NCBI GenBank assembly: GCA_025769875.1
Contig: JAGFNK010000907.1
Location: 1-18,612 of the forward strand
Source: Russula earlei
Lineage: Eukaryota; Basidiomycota; Agaricomycetes; Russulales; Russulaceae
DNA length: 18,612 bases
Reading direction: 5' to 3'
Part shown: piece by piece, positions 8,912-17,651 of the stretch
Layout: every line of letters begins with the position of its first letter
How positions within the stretch are numbered: the stretch's first letter is position 1
Notes under the pieces: model-generated
Told to the model about the DNA's origin: nothing
Database searches by the model: none
What the model saw: the letters and a program-made list of their open reading frames with translations, nothing else
Translations under genes and position numbers: made by a program

Positions 8912-8919
8912 TATTTAAA
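8912..8919 (+). promoter_or_regulatory. TATA-like box before the pogo-like transposase
   Basis: TATTTAAA lies 21 bp upstream of the candidate ATG at 8940. It is a plausible core promoter, but the short distance to the ATG leaves little 5' UTR. Confidence 0.3.
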
Positions 8920-8939
8920 GCAGGAGTGAGTTCAAAGTA

Positions 8940-11180
8940 ATGGATGCAACATCAGATCGCAAATATCAAAATCTGATCCATTGCCCAACTATTCCTCTTG
9001 AGATGGCAGTGCCTTCTCTATCTCCATGTCCTGTTGTGTCTATTCCTCTTGATATTCTTAGCCAACCATGGGATGAACAAATTAAACTTGCAGTTGCAGC
9101 CATTCAAGAATCAGGTACAAAACCCAATGGTCACCCAAATTATTCGGCATGCCATGCAGCACAGGACTTTGATATCCCAAGATCTTCCCTTGGCATCCGG
9201 CTGCAAGGTATGTATTATTTTTCAAGGCAATTCCATGTTACTGAGCATGTACTAGGAGGAAAGACTCGCCAGGAAGCACATGTTGATGAGCAGACTCTCA
9301 CAGAGGCCCAGGAGGAAATCATGGTGAAATGGATCAAAGTTTAAGGCCATCATGGTGTTTCTATGACATATGCCTCAGTTGGTCAGTGTGCCACAGCAAT
9401 TTCAGGCTGACACATTGGAGGATCATGGCCAAAACAGTTCTGCCAGCACCACCCTGATTTAGAGATGAAGAAGACTACAGGGCTAGAAAAGGCATGCACA
9501 AAAGCATTGAACCACTTTGCAGTCAATGGATTCTTTGACATGCTGACTGAGGTGATTGAAGAATATAATATTTTGCCTGGGAATCTCTACAATATGGACA
9601 AAAAAGGTGTTCAGCTAGGTATTGGTGCAAGGATTACTGCCATGATTGACTGAGATCAAAAAACTGTCTATTCCATTGAGGATGGTAACAGGGAGCTTGT
9701 TATGGTTATTGTTATTGAAACCATCTGCACTGATGGATCTGTTCTTCATCCATCTGTGATATTCCAGGGCCAGCAATGGAATTCAGAATGGGGCCGAAAC
9801 AACCCTTGTAATGCAAGGTTCATTATCATTTTAGTGCCACTTAAAGGCATTGATCTAACAATTGCTGGCAGCATATCCATCTCTCCTAATGGTTGGACAG
9901 ACCAAGAGTTGGGTTCAGCATGGCTTCAAAATGATTTTGATCCTGTGACATGAGACAAAGCTGCTGGACAGTATTGGCTTTCAATCTTGGATGGCCATAA
10001 CTCACACTGCACCTTCACATTCTGCAAGTATGCTGCTGACAAGAAGATTATTGTTATATGTCTCCCATCACACACCACACATGCCCTACAGCCATGTGAT
10101 GTTGGTGCTTTTGGACCCCTCACACAGTCATGGAAACACACAGTTACTCTTGCATCACAATCTCTTATTGCAATCAGAAAAGATAATCTACTAGCTCATT
10201 ACCACACTGCATGCGTTGAAGCACTTAAGACTACAACAATTCAGTCTGCCTTCTAAAAAACCAGAATTTGGCCACTGAATTGTAATTCAATCCCTCTTTC
10301 AGACTTTGAGCCATCAAAGAATACAACTACACAGGCTACACAGCCTCTTCCTGCACATTTGCCATCCATCCTTGTCCCAACACCTACCCCAACACCAACA
10401 CCATCAGCTGCAACAGCAACCATGCTCCACCATGATGCCAACACCCTAGGACAAGGACTGGAGGAGTTGCCGAATGATGATGAGGAGCCAATGGAGTGGT
10501 ATCACATTGATGTTCCCCCACCACTTCCAGGCATGTCAACTCAGAATGCACTTTGGGCTGAGAACTTGATGCTCCAAGATATTATTGTGCAGGCTGGTAT
10601 TGCTCTGGAGGAGGATTATGCACAAATGAAACTTATGGACCTGGAAAATGAGAGGTTGAGCAGGCAAGCATTTGAGAAGGCAAAGCGAAAAAACCAAAAT
10701 AAACTGACCTCTGGACATGCACACCACATGACAGCCATCGAAAACTTGGACATCCTTGCACAACAGGACTGGAAGAGGGGGATGAAAGACATCTTCAAAG
10801 AGGCTGCCCCATGATTCAAAATCCTGAAGAAAAGCATTCTTGACCATCAGAGGGCAATTGAGAAGGTGGCCAAGCAAGTGGTAAAGAAGGCCACTATAGC
10901 TGCTGCAAGGGCAGAAATGGCTCGTGGCCATGTTAGAGGCACCAGAGGTGGTAGACAAGGTGGAGGCAGATGTGCAAGAGGGAGGGGTGCAGCCATGGCT
11001 GAGGGCGGTAATACAGGTGCAGACAATTTGGATTCTGAGCCATCAGGGGCAACTGAGTCATCAGGGAGTGACTTAGATTCAGACTCCAACAGTGTCAAGA
11101 CATGTACTGCTGATCCATGTGGACTCAGGAGCAGGTGGGCAAGGGTCGGAACAGATGGTACGCGGCATAGGCGGTGTTGA
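8940..11180 (+). pseudogene. Pogo/Fot1-like (Tc1/mariner superfamily) DD35D transposase, six in-frame stops
   Basis: One continuous frame runs from the ATG at 8940 to 11180, interrupted only by stops at 9342, 9408, 9651, 9951, 10254 and 10812. An N-terminal helix-turn-helix (residues about 46-90, ending FDIPRSSLGIRLQG) is of the psq/pogo type, and a CENP-B-like second DNA-binding region follows (SWPKQFCQHHPDL). The DDE_1 core has YNMDKKG (D at 9597), ILDGHNSH (D at 9990) and LQPCDVGAFGP (D at 10098), a DD35D spacing as in pogo. The C-terminal part has a Thr/Pro stretch, an acidic segment, a Lys-rich coiled-coil-like segment and an RG/GG-rich tail, all common in long fungal pogo proteins. It would cut and paste the element at TA sites. 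No frameshift is seen, so the decay is by point mutation, mostly explicable as CGA to TGA. Confidence 0.85.
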
Positions 11181-11382
11181 ACAGGAGGACGAGCCAAATG
11201 ACTAGAATGTACCAGATGGGGACTGGTACATGTAACTGGAGGCAGAGGCAAAGGCTGGAGGCCAGTGCAGCGAGAGGGCTTTAGACAAGGTGGTCGTTGA
11301 AGATTACCTTGGAAGCGAGGGGAGTCTTTAAACTAAGCGGTTGCGGGGGAGTGCCCAGGAGGATGAGAGTATCACAAATGGA

Positions 11383-11396
11383 CAGTCTGACGACTG
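11383..11396 (-). promoter_or_regulatory. Start-site hairpin of gypsy2 LTR
   Basis: CAGTC (11383-11387) pairs with GACTG (11392-11396) around a 4-base loop. The minus-strand TATA box TATATAAG starts at 11420, so the predicted start lies 32-34 bp downstream in the loop. A self-primed element would then have GGACAGTCT as primer-binding site, which can be tested in other copies. Confidence 0.4.
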
Positions 11397-11412
11397 CCAT
11401 ACTTCATTGGGG

Positions 11413-11420
11413 CTTATATA
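11413..11420 (-). promoter_or_regulatory. TATA box of gypsy2 LTR
   Basis: The minus strand reads TATATAAG inside the LTR, with the start-site hairpin just downstream. Confidence 0.6.
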
Positions 11421-11921
11421 CAGTGTACAGGGTCGATTACAAAGAACTGGGACTATTCTAGACTCTTTGGTACCATCCAATAGGACTACAGAGGCATAAA
11501 CTTGCTTGTGTCAAGTTTCAGGCTTACTGAGTGCATTACAGATCATTGTGGAGCAATGAGATCATTATAATGTCACTGTGGAGTGCTTAGTGAGCCTATG
11601 AGGTCACTGTGGAGTCGCTCAGTCAGCCATGATGTCATTGGAGCCTTGATGATGTCAGATGAGTTATGCAACAGTTTCTAAGAGTTTGTGCCACTGTTTT
11701 GGGTTCCTGGTGGCTGGGTGACCATGTGGCTGCCACGCGATGATTACCCGATTAGGAAATGGGTGCCTGGTCGTGTTATAGTGCCTTTTGCAATAGTGAT
11801 ATCTTGCACCGCAGGAGGGATAGCCCAGAAAACGGAAGGGAGTTGGTAATGCAAAGTGAGAGAGGTCTCTCTTGAGTGAATAGGACCATCTACAGCCAGG
11901 ACCTGGCCTTGGTTCGTAACA

Positions 11922-11935
11922 TTCATCCCCTCTTT
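11922..11935 (-). other. Polypurine tract of gypsy2
   Basis: The minus strand reads AAAGAGGGGATGAA immediately before the LTR start TGTTAC, as expected for the plus-strand primer. Confidence 0.6.
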
Positions 11936-12168
11936 ATAGACTTGTTGCTCCTGCAATGGTAGGGACTTGTTTCTTTGGAAGGTGGAGTAGTTTGCATATA
12001 AAAGTCAAAGTCTGTTCAGTTCGTGGGGATTTCTCCCTTGTTCTATGGATTGCTTTGGGGATAGCTGTGGTCGATTGAGTGCATGTGATCGCAGGAGTTC
12101 TCTGAAAAGTTCGTTGGTAACAAGGATAGAGATAGTCGTCGACAGAGGTCATGATGAGAGTTGTTGGT

Positions 12169-12432
12169 TTAGGGGTTACTCCTGGTGGGAATCGTTTTAA
12201 GCGCTTTCGGATATTTCCGATGGAAGTCTTTAACAAGCAATTGCGCTTTTGATAGGTTGGATGCTGGTTCCCAAGTATTTTCTGCGGCAGTGTACCCTTT
12301 CCATTTAACTAGGTATTGGATCCCTTTGCGATTTGGGGAGAGCCAAGAGTTTAAGATCTGTTCTACCTCGTATTGTTCTTCTCCTTCGACTAGTACCGGT
12401 GGCGGATTAGAGAAGTTAGGGCCTGTGGGCAA
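12169..12432 (-). pseudogene. gypsy2 chromodomain (C-terminus of integrase)
   Basis: The frame contains YEVEQILNSW, then YLVKWKGY, then NTWEPASNL and a final helix (LLVKDFHRKYP). This is a canonical chromodomain with the aromatic Y, W and Y/W positions kept. In chromoviruses this domain tethers integrase to modified histone tails, often H3K9-methylated heterochromatin. It is separated from the integrase by a one-base indel around 12420-12430, and so is no longer read with it. A 3' untranslated stretch of about 230 bp without a gene follows before the polypurine tract. Confidence 0.85.
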
Positions 12433-13520
12433 TGGTTTCTTTATAAGGTTTGATCAGAGAGTGGTGAAAAACTGGGTGTATCTTCCAGGACTTTGGTAGT
12501 TTGAGACGAACTTTACTGGATAGGCAGTGATGACCTTGAATGGTCCATAGCGTCGAGGGGCTAGTTTTGCTTTTGGGTGAGTGGTTTGTAGATTTGTGGC
12601 CTCCAACCATACTTGATCCCCTTCTTTAAAATGAAATGTGGAGGATTGAGGTCCTGATTGCTTCATGATCTCAGTTGCTCGGTTCAGGGAGGCAGCTACT
12701 TCTTCTCTGAGCTGGTTTAGTCTCATTAGTCTTTCTTGGATTGAAGGGAACTTTGATGTAAAGGCAAGGGGTGGAGCAAATGTTGGGTTAAAGCCATACC
12801 AGACCTCGAAAGGGGGTTTGTTCGTAGCACTGTGTTGTCTGGCATTATGTGCAAACTCCATGAAGGGAATTAGTTCTGCCCAATTGTCTGCTTGGTGGTT
12901 GCAAAATATTCGTAGGTACTGTTCTAGTTCTTGGTTAACTCGTTCTGTTTCTCCATCTGTCTGTGGGTGATATGCTGTGCTCAATGATACTTTGACATCT
13001 AACTTCTTCCATAGTTCTTGAGTAACTTTTGCTGCAAATTGAGGGCCTCTGTCTGATATTATTTGTGTTGGGAGGCCTATTCTTCTCCAGACATTGTTCA
13101 TGATTAGTGTCGCTGTCTCGTCTGCTGTGATTGTCTTATGGCAAGGGGTAATGATTATTGCTTTGCTGAATCGATCTACCACAACTAGGAGGCTGTCAAA
13201 GCCTTGTGAAATTGGTAGGTCCGTAATAAAGTCCATGGTAATGCTTTTCCATACTTCTCCAGCTGGTGTAATTGGTACGAGGGGTGTTTCTGTCTTTGGG
13301 TGGTTCTTTGTGCTTTGGCAAATTGCACAACCATCTACATAACTTTTGACATAGGTTAGCATTCCTGGCCACCAATAGTTTTGGCTGATTAGTTCATAAG
13401 TTTTCCATTGGCCAGGATGTCCAGTGGTGAGGGAATCGTGATGTAGTTTCAGAATTTTCTTTCGTAGGGTGTCATTGTTTGGGATATAGACTTTTCCTTT
13501 GAATAGTATTAGTCCATCTT
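12433..13520 (-). pseudogene. gypsy2 integrase, nearly complete
   Basis: The HHCC zinc module starts upstream of the long frame (KLHHDSLTTGHPG, then DGCAICQSTK). The core has D in TMDFITDLP, D in IISDRGP and E in HPQTDGETERVN, so the triad is intact. The C-terminal module contains FKEGDQVWLEATNL and RRYGPFKV. At about 12540 the 13362-12454 frame leaves the expected text, which continues in another frame as KLPKSWKIHPVFHHSLIKPYKET to about 12430. A TGA near 13551 interrupts the linker from RNase H (NGPR, stop, LSRGLQDW). These are few lesions compared with gypsy1, which suggests a younger insertion. Confidence 0.85.
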
Positions 13521-13580
13521 TGAGGTTCCAGTCTTGTAAGCCTCTGGATAATCATCTTGGTCCATTCTTTATAATGATTG

Positions 13581-14237
13581 CTAACGCATTAGATACTTCT
13601 GGGTCGTATTCTTTGCTAGATCGTAGTTGTTGTCGAAGTTCTTGGTCACCGATCGGTTCTGTGGCAGAGGTGGTGTTGCTCTAATTTTAAAATATTTGTC
13701 ATCTAGGAGCACCTTTCCATTATTTTCATTTTGTATCCCCTCTTTAAAGTCTGGCTGCCTGGACAGACCATCTGCTTTGTTCATGGTGCCTGGGTGATGG
13801 GTGATGGCAAAGTCAAAGTTGCTGAGAAGGAGTGCCCATCGGGCTTGTCGTCGCATGAGTTTTTGTTTTGTCATGAAGTATGTCAAATTATTGTGGTCTG
13901 TCCATAGATCAATGGGGTGTGTAGTGCCTTCAAGGTAGTGTCGGAAGTGCCAGAGGGATGAGACGATGGCAAGGAGTTCTTTATCATAGATCATGTAATT
14001 TCGTTGTGCGGGGTCCAAGGATTTCGAAAAATAGGCTACTGGGTGATATCTGTTAAATTCATCAGGTTGTTCCAAGATTGCGCCAACTGCAAAGTCGCTT
14101 GCATTGCAGATGAGTCGAAAGGGTTTAGTATGATCAGGTAACATGAGGATTGGGGCTGTCATGAATGCCTGGATTAATTTTCTAAATGCTTGTTCTTCAT
14201 CGTCTTCCCATTTAAAGGGTTGTTCCTTCTTTGTTAG
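13581..14237 (-). pseudogene. gypsy2 RT C-terminal end and RNase H
   Basis: The fragment starts at LTKKEQPFKWEDDEEQAF, the RT thumb/connection just upstream of RNase H, right at the repeat B boundary. RNase H follows with ICNASDFAVGAIL, IYDKELLAIV and LWTDHNNLTYF, keeping its catalytic D, E and D. Then come the tether RRQARWALLLSNFDFAI and HHPGTMNKADGLSRQPD. Around 13690 the frame shifts; the expected continuation reads on in another frame toward the integrase. It would degrade the RNA strand of the RNA-DNA hybrid. Confidence 0.85.
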
Positions 14238-14591
14238 ATTATTGCCATTTTCAGCGCACTTGGCGGAGTTTGAATTCCACCCAAATCGGCACAGAAAACC
14301 CTCTCAAACGTGCAGGGATGAATATCTCCCTCAAAACAGCTTCAATTCATATGAAACTTATTGTCCCTGAATCGCCTGAATGAGGGCTAGGCAGCCCCAT
14401 TGTTTTCATGAGATTTGAGTGAGAATTGGTGGAGCTGGACTCAAGCCACCTCCACATGTGTATTAGATGAATTACAACTCAAAATCATGGTCTATATCTA
14501 TTATTTTTCCCTCATGTTGTACCCATGGGCTGTCTTGAGGCAGCCCCATAGTGTTTTTGACTCAAGCATTGTGGTGTGCAACATCGTTTCC
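14238..14591 (-). repeat. Dispersed repeat, copy B (inverted)
   Basis: It is the reverse complement of copies A and C, starting ATTATTGCCATTTTCAG on the plus strand and matching to about 14591. Past that the A/C similarity (GGTGATGAGTGG... end) is lost, so B lacks about 35 bp or has been replaced there. It abuts gypsy2 in the middle of an RT codon context. The AATAAT at the boundary could also be native gypsy2 sequence (Asn-Asn before LTKK), so the edge is uncertain by up to 6 bp. Confidence 0.8.
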
Positions 14592-14897
14592 CTCATATCG
14601 TGTGACAGTAGCACGGTCGTGTGCCAGGAAGGAGCCCCCCCAGGAAGTGCACACCTGAGCCCATGGGGCGGTGAAGTGTGTCCAAGAATGCAGAATGACT
14701 TCATAAGACTGAAGCTCCAAAGAGGAGGAGCACCTAGCAGGGAACGCGAGAATGTGTTTGTTCATTCGACTGCACTCAGGTTCACACAGATGATAAGGGA
14801 ACAACAGGGCAACTTTATTCAACATGGTAGCAGATACAGGTTAGAACTAAGGCTAAGGGACAGGAAAAGCACAAAAGACAGTCATATGAAAGGAAAT
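14592..14897. other. Unassigned stretch with a minus-strand AATAAA
   Basis: No gene is recognised. The minus strand has AATAAA at 14819-14814, which could be the poly(A) signal of the minus-strand gene fragment at 15888-14898. Confidence 0.35.
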
Positions 14898-15888
14898 CTA
14901 GACGTGAGAAGGGGACCAAAGCTGGACGACAGCGAGGTATCGAGTCGTGGTCTCCAGCGGCTGTGGTAGTGGCGTGTGGCGATTTGTGAAGGATGGCCGA
15001 GGCCAGGTGTGGTGACGAGGGGTGTGGTCGAGTCGCGACTGCGAGGAGGGGGAGACTGATGCAAAGGAGAGGCTGGAGGGGGGATAGGGAGAGTGCTGGT
15101 GGGTGGTCGCTTGGGCGCTGATGGCGCTGCCGAACGCGATTGCGGGTGGGACAATTGGAGAACTTGGATGGCAGATGCGAGGTAGAGGAGCGAGGGGGCG
15201 TGGAAGTAGAAAGGGAGAGGGAAGACGGTGGCAGGCTGGGAAATGGATGCATAGGCGGCGTGCAGATCTCTGACTAACAAAATGAGAGTCTAGTAAAAAA
15301 GGGGAGAAAAGCATACCGAAATGTACAGTAGCAACACCGTCCGATGGCAACGAAGACTGGCGGCATGGTACGGGGCTCTTCGGCTGTGCGTTGGGACTCG
15401 TCGGTGCATGGTGAAGGCGGGGGCGTTGAGGGCGAGGGCATGCGGCGGTTGATGGGGGCGAGGGTGGCATGCTGGCGGCGACGATGATGATGATGTGAGG
15501 ACGAAGAGGAGATGGCACGAAAGGAATACGCACATATGTACTCTTGTAAGCGATTCGCGGCCAGCCATATAGCTGTGTGGGTGAGTCGACATCGAGGCCG
15601 TGCGCCTTTGCGACAATTTTGCATGTCTTGTGGTCCGTGCATTTGTGCTGTAGTGAGTTCCCAGGCTTCTGCATTTACATAGGCATAGGACTCTTCCTCC
15701 CCATCCTCATCAATAGCAGGAAGGGATGTCTTGGAAGCCTGAGCTCATGGTTGTGATCGCTTCGGTCGAGTGGGAGTGCCTGAGCTGTCACTTTCATTTC
15801 CACCAGTTTTTTTTCGGGCAGCCTTCCTTTGGCCAGTAGTACGTGTCGGTGCAGGCCGGCATTTTGAAGCATGTTGCTTCGAGCCCAT
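14898..15888 (-). pseudogene. Unrecognised gene fragment with basic N-terminus
   Basis: The ATG at 15888 opens a basic, Ser/Thr-rich peptide (MGSKQHASKC...TPTRPKRSQP) that stops at TGA 15747-15745. The same frame then continues with an acidic, more ordinary protein text (SKTSLPAIDEDGEEESYAYV, NAEAWELTTAQM) to about 15600. The stop could be CGA to TGA, as elsewhere. Downstream the sequence is Pro/Ser-rich and open in all three frames, so coding cannot be judged there. A possible short intron, GTATGC...TTAG, lies at 15316-15274. I recognise no family; the RPKR stretch could be a nuclear localisation signal. It may be captured host sequence between repeats B and C. Confidence 0.35.
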
Positions 15889-15989
15889 GAGGGTTTAGGG
15901 GGTTGAAATGGAGGGGTAGAGCAAGGTATGGTGAGCAGCTCTGGGAAGGGAAGAACGCCCTGTCGTCATCCTGGAGTAGGAGTGGACAG

Positions 15990-16560
15990 GTGGACGGTTG
16001 ATGAATAAGCCACACGACTCTTTACGCACTGTCTCGTCCGTCGCCTCGTCCGTCGCCACAGTAGCCTCAGTCGTGCCAGCCGCCAACTTCGCATCAGTCT
16101 CCGTCTTAGCCTCGCCCGTACTTGTCAGTTCAGCCCAGTCCGTCATAGCACCAGCATCACCAGCCGCCGCTGTCTCCACCCTGCCCTCAGCCTCAGCCTT
16201 CTCAGTCTCAGCCGCCGCCACCGCGCCCCTAGTTTTGCCAGCCGTCTCCGTCGCCCCAGCTTCAGATCAGTCGACCGCCGCCACCGCGCTCTTAGCCTTG
16301 CCAGCCGCCTTAGTCTCATCAGCCGCCGCCGTAGCCTCAGCCTCAGCCACCAACGTCTTAGCACCACACGCCGCTGCCTCCACCACCATCTCACAAGCCA
16401 CCGCCGCCACGCCCTTGTCAGCCACAGCCGCCATCGCCCCTGCGTTGCCCTCAGTCATCGCCTCCACCCCGTCCGCCTCCACTGTCACACCAGATCAGTC
16501 CGCCACCACCTTCTCAGTCTCAGCCTCAGTCTTCTCAGTCACAGCCGCCGCTTTAGTAGT
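15990..16560. repeat. CpG-rich degenerate trinucleotide tract
   Basis: The plus strand is built of imperfectly repeated GCCGCC, GTCTCAG and TCAGCC units with a 3-base rhythm. It is CpG-rich, unlike the CpG-poor transposons on both sides. The motif GACTGATCTG (minus strand) recurs near 16270 and 16495, about 220 bp apart, which hints at longer internal duplication. Confidence 0.5.
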
Positions 16561-17005
16561 TTCGTGTGACACCAGCACCGCCGCACCGTCGCAACCCCTC
16601 GCCACCAGCACCACCCCAGAAGACCAAGAAGGCCTCGGCCACGAACTTAGCCACAACATGCCACAACAGGAGCAGAAGCCGCCGCCACGCCACCGCTGCT
16701 GCAGGAGAAGCAGTCGCCGACGCCAACAGCACACCGCACGCCGCCTCCCACATCGCCTCCCCATCCATTCGCGCGCTCTTGCCCACATCTGCTGCCGACA
16801 CCTGCAGTGGAGACGACCCCACCACCGCCGCCGCAAGATGACAGATCCCACCCCCGCACAAGCCACCCCACGCATCCTCTTTCTCGAGTCCTCGCCACCT
16901 ACGTCTCTATCTACGAACTCATGCTCACCGTCTACGCCTTCGTTCGTCCACGCCTGCTGCCACCACCTGCAATGGAGACGACTCCTGTATATAAAAACAC
17001 CCTAG
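16001..17005 (+). CDS. Low-complexity Ala/Ser/Val-rich ORF, doubtful gene
   Basis: From the ATG at 16001 the frame stays open for 334 codons. Residues 1-200 are almost only A, S, V, T, P and L, from repeated GCC/GTC/TCA-type codons in a CpG-rich tract. After that the peptide turns Arg/His/Pro-rich (residues about 225-285), which looks like a frame change, and the end reads into a TATA-like region. The opposite strand is also nearly open, with an Ala/Glu/Thr-rich peptide broken by two TGA codons. No domain or signal peptide is seen. It may be a real low-complexity protein, a decayed gene on the other strand, or a simple codon-repeat tract. Confidence 0.25.
   Translation: MNKPHDSLRTVSSVASSVATVASVVPAANFASVSVLASPVLVSSAQSVIAPASPAAAVSTLPSASAFSVSAAATAPLVLPAVSVAPASDQSTAATALLALPAALVSSAAAVASASATNVLAPHAAASTTISQATAATPLSATAAIAPALPSVIASTPSASTVTPDQSATTFSVSASVFSVTAAALVVSCDTSTAAPSQPLATSTTPEDQEGLGHELSHNMPQQEQKPPPRHRCCRRSSRRRQQHTARRLPHRLPIHSRALAHICCRHLQWRRPHHRRRKMTDPTPAQATPRILFLESSPPTSLSTNSCSPSTPSFVHACCHHLQWRRLLYIKTP
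16775..16997 (+). repeat. Two direct repeats and a TATA box
   Basis: CTGCTGCCGACACCTGCAGT with GGAGACGAC (around 16789-16816) recurs with few changes around 16957-16983, a spacing of about 168 bp. The second copy is followed by TATATAAAAA at 16988-16997. This is promoter-like and might be the U3 of another LTR cut off by repeat C, but no LTR end is visible. Confidence 0.4.
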
Positions 17006-17108
17006 CTACTCTGTAGTAGAAAGAGTTCAGAATAGGACCCCTCTTTGCAACCCACTCCTCTCTGTCTGTGAAAAACAAGAAGGATGGTCAGAATTGAGAG
17101 GCGAGAGG

Positions 17109-17495
17109 GGTGATGAGTGGCTGGCTGCAACTCCAATTGCACTGGAAATAACGTTGCACACCACAACACTTGAGTCAAAAACACTATGGGGCTGCCTCAA
17201 GACAGCCCATGGGTACAACATGAGGGAAAAATAATAGATATAGACCATGATTTTGAGTTGTAATTCATCTAATACACATGTGGAGGTGGCTTGAGTCCAG
17301 CTCCACCAATTCTCACTCAAATCTTATGAAAACAATGGGGCTGCCTAGCCCTCATTCAGGCGCTTCAGGGACAATAAATTTCATATGAATTGAAGCTGTT
17401 TTGAGGGAGATATTCATCCTGCATGTTTGAGGGGGTTTCTGCGCCGATTTGGGTGGAATTCAAGCTCCGCCAAGTGCGCTGAAAATGGCAATAAT
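17109..17495 (+). repeat. Dispersed repeat, copy C
   Basis: This is a full-length partner of copy A, with the same ends GGTGATGAGTGGCTGGC and GGCAATAAT and differences mostly of the C/T and G/A kind. With copy B it forms an inverted pair around 14592-17108. The right end abuts a truncated LTR. Confidence 0.8.
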
Positions 17496-17607
17496 GCTTC
17501 CAGCACCGAGAATCGTTTACATAGAAGCAACCTCGCTTCTATGAGCCGCCTTTTGCTTCTATAGCACCAACTAGTACTACAGTAGCATGAACCTTATCCC
17601 TGTAGGC

Positions 17608-17615
17608 TATAAAAG
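17608..17615 (+). promoter_or_regulatory. TATA box of the right-hand LTR
   Basis: TATAAAAG lies 34 bp upstream of the predicted start at 17642. Confidence 0.6.
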
Positions 17616-17630
17616 CCCTCCAGTAGAAAC

Positions 17631-17651
17631 AGTTGAGCCTTAAGCTCGACT
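17631..17651 (+). promoter_or_regulatory. Start-site palindrome of the right-hand LTR
   Basis: AGTTGAGC pairs with GCTCGACT (8 bp, one T-G wobble) around the loop CTTAA. The design and loop resemble the LTRs at 1554 and 7657 (loop CCTAA). Confidence 0.55.

Larger units (their letters stand above)
11231..11921 (-). mobile_element. 3' LTR of gypsy2
   Basis: The minus-strand LTR begins TGTTACGAACC at 11921, directly after a purine tract. A likely end is CCAGTTACA at 11231, giving about 691 bp; this end is a guess because the 5' LTR is absent. U3 holds several direct repeats of a CTCCACAGTGACNT-like motif with GACATCAT (around 11560-11660). A TATA box at 11420 and a start-site hairpin near 11386 follow. 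Confidence 0.6.
11231..14237 (-). mobile_element. Ty3/gypsy chromovirus 'gypsy2', 5'-truncated
   Basis: On the minus strand this is the 3' half of a gypsy element: end of RT, RNase H, integrase, chromodomain, polypurine tract, 3' LTR. It is less decayed than gypsy1 and clearly a different family. The 5' part (5' LTR, gag, protease and most of RT) is missing, the break being flush with repeat copy B at 14238. Confidence 0.9.

Noticed and set aside
14825..14840. TGGTAGCAGATACAGG after TTCAACA, resembling a tRNA-primed binding site behind an LTR end
   Set aside because: No LTR start, TATA box or gag/pol can be tied to it; one match of this size is weak evidence.
14898..15300. Pro/Ser-rich minus ORFs as separate genes
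   Set aside because: Open in all three frames through C-rich composition; cannot be told from non-coding.
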